The notes below the pieces were generated by a model, which worked only from the letters and a program-made list of their open reading frames with translations, did no database searches and was not told the DNA's origin. A stretch of 54,720 nucleotides of DNA, taken from contig JABDAU010000015.1 of NCBI GenBank assembly GCA_013289045.1, positions 1 through 54,720 on the forward strand, read 5' to 3'. Within the stretch, counting starts at the first letter, position 1, and each line of letters starts with the position of its first letter. Shown here one piece after another: positions 1 to 8,214 of the stretch. Made by a program: the position numbers and the translations under genes. This stretch comes from Bacteroidota bacterium. Lineage in GTDB: Bacteria > Bacteroidota > Bacteroidia > Sphingobacteriales > Sphingobacteriaceae.

Positions 1-393
1 GATGTTATATTCGCCGGATGGCTCCATGCGGGTTGGGAAGTATTTTTTTATCATTAGTTGTTCTGTTTCCAGATCTTCCATGCGGTCGACTTCATAAACC
101 TTTATTTTTTTATAAAGTAACGCACTCCGGGTAACCGTAAGCAATTTGCCATGAATGCTAAAGCTGGTTTTTGCCAGAAGGAGGTTTGCAACAGCAATAC
201 TGTAAGAAATGAGGCAGAAAGGCCACACAACATCCCAAAATTCAAACGCATGCCCATGTTTAAAGATCTTTAAGATGTTTATAACGCAGGTAAACATCCA
301 GATACACCATACGCCAAGCATCTTATTGTCTTTCTTTTTATAGGAGGCTTCGTAGCCTGAAGAAGTAAGTGATATAGATGGCGCCATATTCAT
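1..393 (-). CDS. Hypothetical membrane protein, truncated by the window edge
   Basis: An open frame runs on the minus strand from ATG at 393 to base 1 without a stop, giving at least 131 residues, so the C-terminus lies outside the window. Two hydrophobic stretches (about residues 25-42 and 52-70) look like a membrane hairpin. A hydrophilic part follows with the segment SFSIHGKLLTVTRSALLYKK, resembling bacterial PH-like or YcxB-like membrane proteins. That resemblance is an impression only. A second in-frame ATG at 387 is an alternative start. I do not recognise the family. Confidence 0.6.
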   Translation of the reverse strand, partial: MNMAPSISLTSSGYEASYKKKDNKMLGVWCIWMFTCVINILKIFKHGHAFEFWDVVWPFCLISYSIAVANLLLAKTSFSIHGKLLTVTRSALLYKKIKVYEVDRMEDLETEQLMIKKYFPTRMEPSGEYNI

Positions 394-483
394 AATGCTA
401 TTATAAGGATAAAAGTATGAATAAAATCAAGTTAATCTTTTAACGGCGAAGCAAGGTTCAGACAATGGCACATACCTGTAAAC

Positions 484-537
484 GCAGAGGTTGCTTTGTC
501 GTTGTGATCGCACTACTCGCTCACTCCGCGCAATGAC
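484..537 (-). repeat. Dispersed intergenic repeat, GTCATTGCG...GAAGCAACCTC type
   Basis: Read on the minus strand this segment begins GTCATTGCG and ends AAGCAACCTCTGCG. The same two end motifs occur at 21103-21156, and a degenerate copy (GTTATGGCGAGGAACGAAG) lies at 30822-30840. From general knowledge, repeats of this type are common between genes in Bacteroidetes genomes. Copy number cannot be judged from one window. Confidence 0.6.
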
Positions 538-573
538 ATGATGGTGGTTTGCGTTATCGAATTTTTTCAGAAC

Positions 574-642
574 GCTACATAAAGCTACACAACGCTACGC
601 TTTTATACTTGAAAGCGCTACGAAAATGCTACGGAATGCTAC
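574..642 (+). repeat. Phased GCTAC direct repeats
   Basis: GCTAC occurs at 574, 584, 594, 617, 628 and 638, with another copy at 717. Spacings within the block are 10, 10, 23, 11 and 10 bases, close to whole helical turns. No gene is seen in the block. Confidence 0.7.
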
Positions 643-873
643 ACCCGGTTAAAAGTTAAAATGCAGATATACAGTTATATATGATTATTTAACTTGCTAT
701 ATTACACTTATCAATCGCTACACTAAAATGGCTGAAAATGATAAAAAAGTGCGAAATTTTGAATGATTTTTGAACTCTCCAGGCCCACCGTATAACCATC
801 TGCGCCCTCTGCGTTTGAAAAATCTTCCGGACTTTCCGACTTTACCGACTTCCGGACTTTTTTCAAATACCAC

Positions 874-904
874 TTTATCAATTCAAAAACATTTGCTACA
901 TTTG
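874..904 (+). promoter_or_regulatory. Predicted primary-sigma promoter of rpmE2
   Basis: TACATTTG at 897-904 matches the Bacteroidetes -7 box TAnnTTTG. TTTA at 874-877 sits 19 bases upstream, where TTTG is expected. The implied leader before the rpmE2 ATG is about 28 bases. Confidence 0.6.
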
Positions 905-937
905 CACCTCTTTTATAAGAAAAGAAGATTAAAGAAG

Positions 938-1186
938 ATGAAAAAAGATCTGCATCCATCAAATTATAGGTTAGTTGTATTTAAAGATATGTCGAACGAC
1001 TATTCTTTTATCACTAAATCATGCATCGACACCCGCGAGACTGTAAAGTGGGAAGACGGTAACGAATACCCGCTGATAAAGCTGGAAATTTCGCACACTT
1101 CGCACCCGTTCTATACCGGTAAAATGAAACTGGTTGATACTGCGGGCCGTATCGATAAATTCCGTACCCGTTATTCAAAAAAATAA
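938..1186 (+). CDS. rpmE2: 50S ribosomal protein L31, type B
   Basis: This 82-residue protein of the large ribosomal subunit begins [17 protein letters not shown] and contains [19 protein letters not shown], the hallmark L31 block. It is the type B (zinc-free) form, because the CxxC pairs of type A are absent and only one Cys is present. The frame stays open back to 770, but the start is placed at 938: the homology begins there, a purine-rich AAAGAAG precedes it, and a promoter lies just upstream. A strong terminator follows, so it is probably a single-gene unit. Type B forms often serve under zinc limitation, but no Zur site was recognised here. Confidence 0.95.
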   Translation: MKKDLHPSNYRLVVFKDMSNDYSFITKSCIDTRETVKWEDGNEYPLIKLEISHTSHPFYTGKMKLVDTAGRIDKFRTRYSKK

Positions 1187-1211
1187 TCGGAAGCGATATA
1201 AAATATTTGTT

Positions 1212-1250
1212 AAGTCCCCGGGCACAAAACCCGGGGACTTTTTTATTTTT
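1212..1250 (+). terminator. Rho-independent terminator of rpmE2
   Basis: A perfect 11-bp stem (1212-1222 with 1230-1240) with a 7-base loop is followed by a T-rich run to 1250. Its tail overlaps the predicted promoter box of the next gene. Confidence 0.9.
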
Positions 1251-1251
1251 G
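1244..1251 (+). promoter_or_regulatory. Predicted -7 box four bases before an ATG
   Basis: TATTTTTG matches TAnnTTTG and ends four bases before the ATG at 1256, which implies a leaderless or almost leaderless mRNA. No clear upstream TTTG is seen, and the box overlaps the terminator tail, so this is tentative. Confidence 0.4.
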
Positions 1252-1255
1252 CCCC

Positions 1256-2452
1256 ATGGCAATTGTCCTTTTTGAAGATAACAGCTACCAAACGTTATTA
1301 CCCCTAACGTTTACGCGCCCCGTTGCCGATCTGCGCATCGGCATACTTACAATTGCCGAAAAATGGGCAAAATACCTCAAGCAAGACTATTCTTTCCATA
1401 CCCGCGATTATTTGCAGGGTAAATTCCCGATGCATGTAAGTGCCGATAACCTGTTCATCAACGGCGCTTTCTGCCCGGATAACGATTTGCTGGAAGTCAT
1501 TGATAAACTATCACAAGGCGAGGCGCTGAAACTAAACGGCCAGCTAATTGCCGTGCGCTTAGGCGAAAGCGATGCGAATGCCTTCAATGCCGATGCCGCT
1601 TTTGACAGGGTTACTGAATACACCGGTTCGCCGGTAGTGTTGAAATACCCGGAAGACATTTTCAGGAAGAACGATACTGAAACCCGTAAAGACTTTGCTT
1701 TACTCACCAAAGGCCGCACCAGCAAGGTGATGAGCGCTACCAATACCATTATCGGCGAAGATTTTTTTGCCGAGGATACCGCCGAGGCTGAATGCTGCAC
1801 GTTCAGTACCATTAACGGGCCGATCTACCTGGGCAATACCACCGAAGTTTGGGAAGGTACCAACATCCGGGGGCCGTTTGTGCTGTGCGATAATTCGCAG
1901 CTGAAGATGGGCACCAAGATCTATGGCGCTACTACAGTTGGCCCGTATTGCCGGGTTGGGGGCGAGGTGAACAATGCTATTTTGTGGGGATATTCGAATA
2001 AAGGTCACGAAGGGTATTTGGGTAATTCGGTAGTGGGCGAATGGTGCAATATCGGCGCGGACAGCAACAACTCCAACCTGAAAAACAACTACGCCGAAGT
2101 AAAGCTGTTCGATTATAAAACCGGCCATTACCGCAAAACCGGCCTGCAATTTTGCGGGCTGATCATGGCCGACCATGCCAAATGCGGCATCAATACCATG
2201 TTCAACACCGGTACGGTGGTAGGCGTTGGCGCGAATGTGTTCGGAGCAGGTTTCCCGCCAAACCATGTGCCCGATTTCAGCTGGGGCGGCAGGATGGACG
2301 GCTTTGAAGAATACGCATTAAACAAAATGATGGAAACCACGGCCAAGGTATTCGCCCGCCGCGAACACCGGGAGTTTACCGGGGCAGAACAGCATATTTT
2401 AAGGAAAACATTTGAATTAACAAAGGAATTTAGAGAGGGGTTGATTGGGTGA
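1256..2452 (+). CDS. GlmU-like sugar nucleotidyltransferase (alternative Bacteroidetes type)
   Basis: The 398-residue protein has a divergent N-terminal nucleotidyltransferase part (start MAIVLFEDNSYQTLLPLTFT, with TRPVADLR). A left-handed beta-helix of hexapeptide repeats follows from about residue 185 (for example GPIYLGNTTEVWEGTNIRGP). The layout and length fit the family annotated as alternative GlmU, thought to make UDP-N-acetylglucosamine from glucosamine-1-phosphate for cell-wall and LPS synthesis; that role is known for the family, not shown here. The classical LxAGxGTRM loop is not evident. The last codons (TTG ATT GGG TGA) run into the word-repeat hairpin before tpiA. An unrelated sugar nucleotidyltransferase role is possible. 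Confidence 0.85.
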   Translation: MAIVLFEDNSYQTLLPLTFTRPVADLRIGILTIAEKWAKYLKQDYSFHTRDYLQGKFPMHVSADNLFINGAFCPDNDLLEVIDKLSQGEALKLNGQLIAVRLGESDANAFNADAAFDRVTEYTGSPVVLKYPEDIFRKNDTETRKDFALLTKGRTSKVMSATNTIIGEDFFAEDTAEAECCTFSTINGPIYLGNTTEVWEGTNIRGPFVLCDNSQLKMGTKIYGATTVGPYCRVGGEVNNAILWGYSNKGHEGYLGNSVVGEWCNIGADSNNSNLKNNYAEVKLFDYKTGHYRKTGLQFCGLIMADHAKCGINTMFNTGTVVGVGANVFGAGFPPNHVPDFSWGGRMDGFEEYALNKMMETTAKVFARREHREFTGAEQHILRKTFELTKEFREGLIG

Positions 2453-2568
2453 GTAGTTGATTAAGTGAGTAGTGAAAAAATACAACCACCCACTCAATCA
2501 ACATAATTAACTACTTAACTCAAAACATAACCACTCACCCAATCAACATAATCAACTTAATCAACCCA
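2436..2568. repeat. Word-repeat hairpin (word near TTGATTAAGTGAGTAG)
   Basis: The left arm (2436-2476) repeats TTGATT and GTGAGTAG. The right arm (2484-2566) repeats their complements (ACTCAATCAAC, CCACTCA and similar). The left arm starts inside the last codons of the preceding gene, and the right arm ends just before the tpiA ATG. No ORF lies inside. Confidence 0.75.
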
Positions 2569-2570
2569 AA

Positions 2571-3335
2571 ATGAGAAAAAAAATAGTTGCCGGAAACTGG
2601 AAAATGAACCTTGATTACAACGAGGGTTTATCCCTGTTCTCGGAGATCACCAACATGGTGAAGGATGAGATCACTGGTCACCAGGAAGCTGTGGTTTGCA
2701 GCCCTTTCATTCACCTGCATAGCCTGGTGCAACTGGCAAAAGGTTATAACAAGGTATCAATCGGCGCACAGAATGCCCACCAGGCAGAGTCAGGCGCTTA
2801 TACCGGCGAGATCTCAGCCAAAATGATCAAATCAGTAGGCGCTGAATATGTGATCTTAGGTCACTCCGAGCGCCGCCAGTATTTTGGTGAGACCAACCAG
2901 CTGCTTGCCCAAAAGGTTGATACCGCTTTAAAAAACGGCTTAAAACCGATCTTCTGCATCGGCGAAACATTGGATGAGCGCGATGGCGCCCGCCATTTCG
3001 AGGTGATCCAAACGCAGCTACAGGAAGGGATTTTCCACCTGGATGCCGAAAGCTTTGCGCAGTTGGTGATCGCTTATGAGCCGGTTTGGGCCATTGGCAC
3101 AGGTAAAACTGCCAGCGCTGAACAGGCACAGGAGATCCACGCCCACATCCGCAGCGAGATTGCTGCAAAATACGATCAGGCAACTGCCGACAGCATGACC
3201 ATATTGTATGGTGGCAGCTGCACCCCTAAGAATGCCCCTGAGCTATTTGCTCAACCGGATATTGATGGCGGCCTGATCGGTGGCGCATCTTTAAAATCAA
3301 GGGATTTTGTGGATATTGTAAAGGTTTTTAATTGA
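2571..3335 (+). CDS. tpiA: Triosephosphate isomerase
   Basis: This 254-residue cytoplasmic TIM-barrel enzyme interconverts dihydroxyacetone phosphate and glyceraldehyde-3-phosphate in glycolysis and gluconeogenesis. Catalytic Lys11 lies in NWKMN, His98 in ILGHSERR and Glu170 in AYEPVWAIGTG, followed by the flexible loop GTGKTAS. The phosphate-binding YGGSC and GGASL motifs are near the C-terminus. Length is standard, with no missing residues. The start ATG directly follows the word-repeat hairpin, so any ribosome-binding site would be in repeat sequence. Confidence 0.98.
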   Translation: MRKKIVAGNWKMNLDYNEGLSLFSEITNMVKDEITGHQEAVVCSPFIHLHSLVQLAKGYNKVSIGAQNAHQAESGAYTGEISAKMIKSVGAEYVILGHSERRQYFGETNQLLAQKVDTALKNGLKPIFCIGETLDERDGARHFEVIQTQLQEGIFHLDAESFAQLVIAYEPVWAIGTGKTASAEQAQEIHAHIRSEIAAKYDQATADSMTILYGGSCTPKNAPELFAQPDIDGGLIGGASLKSRDFVDIVKVFN

Positions 3336-3422
3336 TTGTTAGAGATTAGTTGATTAGAGATTAGGCAACTTCAGTGCTTTTCTAATCTTTATTTTAATCC
3401 TAATCTCTAATCTCCGATCTCT
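3336..3422. repeat. Word-repeat hairpin (word TTAGAGATTAG)
   Basis: The left arm (about 3341-3364) holds TTAGAGATTAG and ATTAGAGATTAG. The right arm (about 3399-3422) holds CTAATCTCTAATCTCCGATCTC and touches the ATG at 3423. The middle is AT-rich and has no ORF. The same word is used by the element at 30762-30955. Confidence 0.75.
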
Positions 3423-3887
3423 ATGCGCAAACTCCTCATGGTCATATTGCCACCGTTTATCGGTATCGCGGGATATTTTATCGCGGTGCGGTACAGTGGC
3501 GAGTATTTTCAATTGCGAATTGACGAGATGGGTGAGGGCACCGTGAAAAGCTTTATGGCCTATTACCGGTATTTTTTGCCTTTGCTGTTTGTGGTCGCGG
3601 TACTTACCCAGGCGGTTGTGGTGCTGCCTATATGGAACAAAGCCCGTCAATATCAAAAGGTTATGAGCAAGGCGCTTGACCTGGTAAGCCTTGTTTTTAT
3701 CTGCCTGATATTTGCAGCAGGCATAAGCTATCTCATTACTGATCCAAAACAACACAACTTTTCTCACTTTGAAAACGTAACATGGTTTATGACGGCGGTG
3801 CAGTTGGGTTACTGGATGATCGACCTGTTATTATTATACTTATTAAGCCCTAAAAAGGCAAAACCCGCTGCGGAAACAGAAGAATGA
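3423..3887 (+). CDS. Hypothetical four-helix membrane protein
   Basis: The 154-residue protein has four predicted membrane helices (about residues 4-22, 50-70, 86-105 and 120-141) and a Lys/Glu-rich C-terminal tail. No catalytic motif is visible and I do not recognise a named family. Its stop overlaps the prmA start (ATGA at 3884-3887), so the two genes are probably translationally coupled and co-transcribed. A link to PrmA function is not implied. The start ATG abuts a repeat hairpin. Confidence 0.8.
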   Translation: MRKLLMVILPPFIGIAGYFIAVRYSGEYFQLRIDEMGEGTVKSFMAYYRYFLPLLFVVAVLTQAVVVLPIWNKARQYQKVMSKALDLVSLVFICLIFAAGISYLITDPKQHNFSHFENVTWFMTAVQLGYWMIDLLLLYLLSPKKAKPAAETEE

Positions 3888-4720
3888 ATTATTACGAACT
3901 CAATTTCACCGTCAAAGCCACCGAAGATTACCACCAGGACCTGCTCATCAACACGCTGGGTGATATTGGTTTTGATACTTTCGAAGAAACCGGGACCGGT
4001 TTTAAAGCTTACATCCCGGTGGATGAGTATAACAGCGACAGGCTGGAGGGTGTGCTTAATGAATATCGCGAGCTATTCAGCTTTTCGTACGAGGTAAACC
4101 TCATTCCGCAGAAAAACTGGAACGCCGAATGGGAAAGCAATTTTGAGCCGATCAGCATAAAAGATAAAATATTCGTACGCGCTACTTTCCACGAGCCAAA
4201 GCCCGAATTTGAACATGAAATAGTGATCGACCCGAAGATGGCTTTCGGCACCGGCCATCATCAAACCACCTCGATGATGCTGGAATATATCCTCGAAAAT
4301 GATTTTTTGGGGAAGAAAGTTTTAGATATGGGATGCGGTACAGGGATTTTAGCTATTATGGCCGCTAAATTGGGAGCTGCCGAAATAACCGCTATCGATT
4401 ATGATCCGGTTTGTTACGATAGCACGATCGAAAATGCAGCGTTAAATAATGTAAATAATATAACAGCCATTTGTGGTTCGAAAGAAGTGATCCCTAATGA
4501 ACAATATGATACTATTTTAGCCAATATAAACCGGAACATTTTACTGGATCAATTGCAACGTTATAGTGAAGCTTTGAAGCCGGGCGGCGAGCTATACCTA
4601 AGTGGTTTTTACGCGTCGCCGGATTTGGATATGCTTGCTAAAGAGGCGCTTAAACATAATATTAAATATCTGGAGCACAAGACCAATAAGGATTGGACAG
4701 CGGCCAGGTTCACTAAATAA
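3884..4720 (+). CDS. prmA: Ribosomal protein L11 methyltransferase
   Basis: This SAM-dependent enzyme trimethylates amino groups of ribosomal protein L11. The 278-residue protein has an N-terminal substrate-recognition domain (about 1-85). It then has the PrmA signature DPKMAFGTGHHQTT (116-129), SAM motif I VLDMGCGTGILA (146-157), an acidic ribose-binding end of strand 2 (AIDYD) and the LANINRNIL motif near 212. It lies four bases overlapped with the upstream membrane protein. Length is slightly below the proteobacterial form, as usual for Bacteroidetes. Confidence 0.95.
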   Translation: MNYYELNFTVKATEDYHQDLLINTLGDIGFDTFEETGTGFKAYIPVDEYNSDRLEGVLNEYRELFSFSYEVNLIPQKNWNAEWESNFEPISIKDKIFVRATFHEPKPEFEHEIVIDPKMAFGTGHHQTTSMMLEYILENDFLGKKVLDMGCGTGILAIMAAKLGAAEITAIDYDPVCYDSTIENAALNNVNNITAICGSKEVIPNEQYDTILANINRNILLDQLQRYSEALKPGGELYLSGFYASPDLDMLAKEALKHNIKYLEHKTNKDWTAARFTK

Positions 4721-4866
4721 TGCCTTTAAACTAAATGCGGGCAGTTTTTTATAATTATTTGATAATTAATAAAATCATATAAAAATTATTAAAATATTTT
4801 ATGTTGATTTGAAAAAATATCATAACTTTATTAACTATTGCGAAACCTTATTAATAGCCGAATTAA

Positions 4867-5208
4867 ATGAAAACACTGGGAAAAAAAATCAGGCTTTTAC
4901 GCCATCAAAAAGGATGGAGCCAGGAAGATGTTGCTAAGCGATTAGATATCTCTATCCCTGCTTTTTCTAAAATTGAAACCGGTATTACTGATATCAACCT
5001 TTCGCGCCTTGAGCAGATCGCTACCTTGTTTGAAATGGGTGTAGTGCAGCTGCTTACTTTTAACGAAGCCGAGCAGGATCAAAAGTTCATCAGCGAGCTG
5101 GAAAATGTGAACAAACGACTTCTTGATCGCGAAAGCGAAGTGATCGAGCTGCAGAAAAAAGTGATTGAACTTTTTGAAGAGCTGAGGCACAAAAGAGAAA
5201 CAGCGTAA
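4867..5208 (+). CDS. XRE-family DNA-binding regulator
   Basis: The 113-residue protein has an N-terminal helix-turn-helix of the Cro/C1 type (about residues 6-60: IRLLRHQKGWSQEDVAKRLD, then SIPAFSKIETG and LSRLEQIATLF). A charged C-terminal coiled coil follows (about 70-108), likely for dimerisation. Such stand-alone regulators are frequent in Bacteroidetes; the target cannot be read from the sequence. The 146-base upstream region is very AT-rich and may hold its promoter and operator. The convergent neighbour ends at 5250. Confidence 0.88.
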   Translation: MKTLGKKIRLLRHQKGWSQEDVAKRLDISIPAFSKIETGITDINLSRLEQIATLFEMGVVQLLTFNEAEQDQKFISELENVNKRLLDRESEVIELQKKVIELFEELRHKRETA

Positions 5209-5249
5209 GGCTGATTAAGTAATTTATTGATTAAACTTTTACTCCATTC

Positions 5250-6371
5250 TTAGAATATATAGCGCATCGTCAGGTGTTTTTTTGCAAACACGGCGCCTGT
5301 AGCTGTATGTATGGCTATCATTTTTTCATTAAAATCGCCCACCCAACTCAGTTCAAGCTCTTCATATTGGCTCATCGGTAGTATGTATTCGCCCAGTTTT
5401 ATAAACAGGGCCGATTCGATGCCATGATTCTGAAATTTCTGTTTAGTGCCCATAACAATCGCGCGCAGGCGTTTCACACCCTTCCATTTGTAATACAAAA
5501 ATTTCAGTTTCCCCGTCAGGTCGAGCTTACCATTCAGGGGCTTTAGCATTTCGTTAGCATCAGGTAATATGATATTGAAAGATGCAGGCTCACCATTTAC
5601 ATAAGCAAACAGGATCAATTTTTCATCCATTAAAGGTTTCATTTTGCGGAAGCTCTCAAGGATAGTAGCATAAGTAATGGGCACAAAATTTTCAAAACCA
5701 TTCCAGGCATCGTTATAGATCTCGATAAAGTCAGCTGCGAACTTTTCTATCTGGCTTGCCCTTAGGTGCTTAAATTCGTACCCCGGCTTCCTGCTTACCC
5801 ACGAGGCGATCTTCCTGAACCTTTCGGGAAATGGTTTTAATGTATTAAGGTGGTTGGTGATCTGCTCGTACAAAGTCTTAAAGCCATAATCCTCAAAAAA
5901 TTTGCGGTAATAAGGCGGGTTATAATTCATGCCGTATGATGGTGCGGAATCAAATCCTTCAACCAGTAATCCCCAAAATGTATCGTTCTCGCCAAAATTT
6001 ATCGGGCCATCCATCGCCTGCATGCCGTTGTCTTTCAGCCATTCTTTTGCAGTATCGAACAATAAGAAAGCCGCTTTTTCATCATCAATACATTCAAAAA
6101 AGCCTGTGCCGCCGGTCGGCTGTTCATAATTATAGGCTTTTTCGTCATTGATGAATGCTGCGATACGGCCGATTAACTGTCCATTATCACCCGTCAGCAC
6201 CCAGCGGGTACATTTGCCATGCTTAAAAAAAGTATTTTTTGATGGGTCGAAAACTGCTTCCACATCATTGTCCAGCGGACAAACCCATATTTCGTCTTCT
6301 TTATAAATAGTCCGCGCCGTATCCAGGAACGCTTTCCTGCCGGCTTTATCTTTAACTTCGGTTATATGCAT
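5250..6371 (-). CDS. GNAT-like acyltransferase-fold protein of unknown substrate
   Basis: The 373-residue protein starts MHITEVKDKAGRKAFLDTA and contains DGPINFGENDTFWGLL and PPYYRKFFEDYGF, a pattern I associate with Bacteroidetes proteins annotated as GNAT-family acetyltransferases. The C-terminal half (residues about 200-370) carries the GNAT-like part, including IVMGTKQKFQNHGIESALF, which resembles the acetyl-CoA pyrophosphate loop. The substrate is unknown. TACATTTG at 6387-6380 followed by 8 bases and the ATG suggests its own promoter, downstream of a terminator that separates it from the charged small protein. Confidence 0.7.
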   Translation of the reverse strand: MHITEVKDKAGRKAFLDTARTIYKEDEIWVCPLDNDVEAVFDPSKNTFFKHGKCTRWVLTGDNGQLIGRIAAFINDEKAYNYEQPTGGTGFFECIDDEKAAFLLFDTAKEWLKDNGMQAMDGPINFGENDTFWGLLVEGFDSAPSYGMNYNPPYYRKFFEDYGFKTLYEQITNHLNTLKPFPERFRKIASWVSRKPGYEFKHLRASQIEKFAADFIEIYNDAWNGFENFVPITYATILESFRKMKPLMDEKLILFAYVNGEPASFNIILPDANEMLKPLNGKLDLTGKLKFLYYKWKGVKRLRAIVMGTKQKFQNHGIESALFIKLGEYILPMSQYEELELSWVGDFNEKMIAIHTATGAVFAKKHLTMRYIF

Positions 6372-6393
6372 GCTGATGGCAAATGTACAGATA

Positions 6394-6431
6394 TAAAAAA
6401 AGCATCCAGAGGCATATTTCTGAATGCTTTA
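6394..6431 (-). terminator. Rho-independent terminator after the small charged protein
   Basis: Read on the minus strand, AAAGCATTCAGA and TCTGGATGCTTT form a stem with one mismatch, followed by a T run. Confidence 0.75.
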
Positions 6432-6453
6432 AATAAGATATACTAAAAATTGA

Positions 6454-6645
6454 TCAATAATCGTCGTCGTCTTCGTAGCCTTCGAAGCTCTCGTAACCCA
6501 TGTCATCTAATGGCATCTCATACTCATCGTCGTCGTCCTCGTCAACTATCCTTTTCTTTTCCTTCGGATCAGCGGCGGCAGCAGACTTCTTAGCCGGGGC
6601 TTTGGTCGCTGTCTTTTTCTTTACAGGTTTCTTTGGCGTTCCCAT
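6454..6645 (-). CDS. Small protein with basic N-terminus and acidic C-terminus
   Basis: The 63-residue protein is sharply two-sided. Residues 1-33 are Lys/Ala/Pro-rich (histone-tail-like KKPVKKKTATKAPAKK), and residues 34-63 are Asp/Glu/Tyr-rich (VDEDDDDEYEMPLDD). It is probably disordered. It follows scpB on the same strand with a 138-base gap and has its own terminator. No function is recognised; the lysine-rich half could bind nucleic acid, but that is inference from composition only. Coding status is supported by the clean start, the terminator and the biased composition. Confidence 0.7.
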   Translation of the reverse strand: MGTPKKPVKKKTATKAPAKKSAAAADPKEKKRIVDEDDDDEYEMPLDDMGYESFEGYEDDDDY

Positions 6646-6783
6646 TTGATGGATCTTTTAAAGTCGAACTCAATAGTGTGTCTAAATCAAACTAAAAGCA
6701 ATTTACCGATTTTTTGCAGCAGTAAACCATTTTCATTAGTAAAAATAATCAAAATCATTTTTATTAAAAATAATGATTAAAAA

Positions 6784-7344
6784 TTATTCGCTCGCCTCGC
6801 CTATGGTATTGGTGCTGTTTGTAAGTTCTTTAATCTGAGGCAGATCGCTAATATCATTTACGCCGAAATAATCGGTAAACAGCGGGCTTGTACCATACAA
6901 AATAGGTTTTCCTACAGCTTCCGACTTGCCAACTATAGCTATCAACTCCTTTTCAAGCAATTTTTGGATCGAATAATCGCAGTTAACACCGCGTATTTGT
7001 TCTACGTCTGTTTTGGTAGTTGGCTGCCTGTATGCAATTATGGCTAAGGTTTCCATTGCGGCCTGGCTCAGTTTCTTTTTTGATTTTTGCGCCTGAAGCA
7101 GGCTGATAACCGAATGATATGTTTTTTTAGTTAAGAACTGATATCCGTTATTGATTCTCACCAACTCTATCGCCAGCCGTTCGTCCTGGTATTTTGCATG
7201 GATGTTATCAATGCTTTTGTTAATCTCTTCTACAGCCACATCATGCTCAAATACCGCCTGCAGGCAATAAGCAATCTCCTCAACGCGAAGACTCTGTTCT
7301 GATGAAAATATTAGTGCTTCTATGTAAAGCTCTATGTTATCCAT
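6784..7344 (-). CDS. scpB: Segregation and condensation protein B
   Basis: ScpB is the winged-helix kleisin-binding subunit of the SMC-ScpAB condensin, which compacts and segregates the chromosome. The 186-residue protein starts MDNIELYIEALIFSSEQSL and includes the family block LSQAAMETLAIIAYRQPTTKTDVEQIRGVN (split here as LSQAAMETLAIIAYRQP at about 93-109, then DVEQIRGVN). The GKPILYGTS motif lies near the C-terminus. Length is typical. scpA is not in the window, which is common in Bacteroidetes. Confidence 0.93.
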   Translation of the reverse strand: MDNIELYIEALIFSSEQSLRVEEIAYCLQAVFEHDVAVEEINKSIDNIHAKYQDERLAIELVRINNGYQFLTKKTYHSVISLLQAQKSKKKLSQAAMETLAIIAYRQPTTKTDVEQIRGVNCDYSIQKLLEKELIAIVGKSEAVGKPILYGTSPLFTDYFGVNDISDLPQIKELTNSTNTIGEASE

Positions 7345-7503
7345 TTAATTAAAAGTTATAAAAATAAGTTTAAAATAGTCTGACACTCTGTAACGTTGTA
7401 ATCAATTAAACTAAAATGAAAAACTGTATACTCTTATCATACGTAGTTTCAACAAAGTCCTAATATAAACTTTAAAAACTAATCATTCTTAATCATTCTA
7501 TCT

Positions 7504-8193
7504 ATGAAAACAGAAACAGAACTTAACAAGAATAATGTAAATATGGCCCGCAGGTCGTTTTTACGTTATGCCGGGGCAGGTGTGGCAGGCGTTGGCTTAA
7601 TGGCCGCTGCATCATCATGCCATAAAGACCACCCGGTACAGCCTTCAACAGGCGCTATTCCATTAGGTACCGGCGATACAGGCATATTAAACTATGCATA
7701 CGCCCTTGAACAACTGGAAGCAGCATTTTATACCCAGGTGGTTCTTACACCTTACAGTGGCATACCAAGTGCAGAGCTGAGCTTATTAACTGATATCCGC
7801 GACCATGAGGTTTTGCATCGCGAATTTTTTAAAGCCGCCTTAAAAACCAGCGCTATCCAGGCCTTAACGCCAAACTTTAGCAAGATCGATTTCACCAGCC
7901 GCGCAAGTGTTTTAACTTATGCCAAAGCATTTGAAGACCTGGGCGTAACTGCTTATGATGGTGTTGCTTATAAAATTCAAAATGTGGCTTATTTGGCTAT
8001 TGCAGGCAGCATTGTTTCAGTTGAAGCCAGGCATGCGGCACTTATCGGCAACTTATTGCAATCAGGGAATTTCGTAAGCTCTGACCAGGTAACTGCAAGC
8101 AACGGGTTGAATATCAGTAATGATCCTAAAACAGTATTAGCTACAGCCAATACATTTTTAAGTGCAAAAACACAGGTTTCAGCATCTTTCTAA
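7504..8193 (+). CDS. Ferritin-like domain protein with Tat/lipoprotein-type signal
   Basis: The 229-residue protein has an N-terminal ARRSFLRYAGAG twin-arginine motif (R16, R17), a hydrophobic stretch and a lipobox-like AASSC (Cys39), suggesting Tat export and lipidation. The ferritin-like helical bundle follows, with candidate metal ligands E69, E72, H101, H105, E144, E174 and H177 in the motifs LEQLEAAFY, HEVLHREF, AFEDLGVTAY and SVEARHA. The family (Ferritin_2 type) is of uncertain activity, possibly metal or oxidant handling in the envelope. It forms a probable operon with the next paralogue (21-base gap). A start at 7543 (MARRSF) is possible. Confidence 0.88.
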   Translation: MKTETELNKNNVNMARRSFLRYAGAGVAGVGLMAAASSCHKDHPVQPSTGAIPLGTGDTGILNYAYALEQLEAAFYTQVVLTPYSGIPSAELSLLTDIRDHEVLHREFFKAALKTSAIQALTPNFSKIDFTSRASVLTYAKAFEDLGVTAYDGVAYKIQNVAYLAIAGSIVSVEARHAALIGNLLQSGNFVSSDQVTASNGLNISNDPKTVLATANTFLSAKTQVSASF

Positions 8194-8214
8194 ACACCAT
8201 TAATCTTTACAATC

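Larger units (their letters stand above)
394..873. other. Non-coding stretch with dispersed repeats
   Basis: No convincing gene lies between the edge gene and rpmE2. The stretch holds a dispersed GTCATTGCG...AAGCAACCTC repeat (484-537, minus orientation), a block of phased GCTAC repeats (574-642) and an AT-rich tract. Frames across 723-962 and 770-937 cross these repeats and look accidental. Confidence 0.5.

Noticed and set aside
770..937. N-terminal extension of the L31 frame
   Set aside because: The extra residues lack L31 similarity, cross a promoter box, and the start at 938 has a purine-rich site.
2436..2568. Reiterated words suggested a CRISPR array
   Set aside because: Repeats are under 20 bases, lie in opposite orientations on two arms, have no regular unique spacers, and no cas genes are present.
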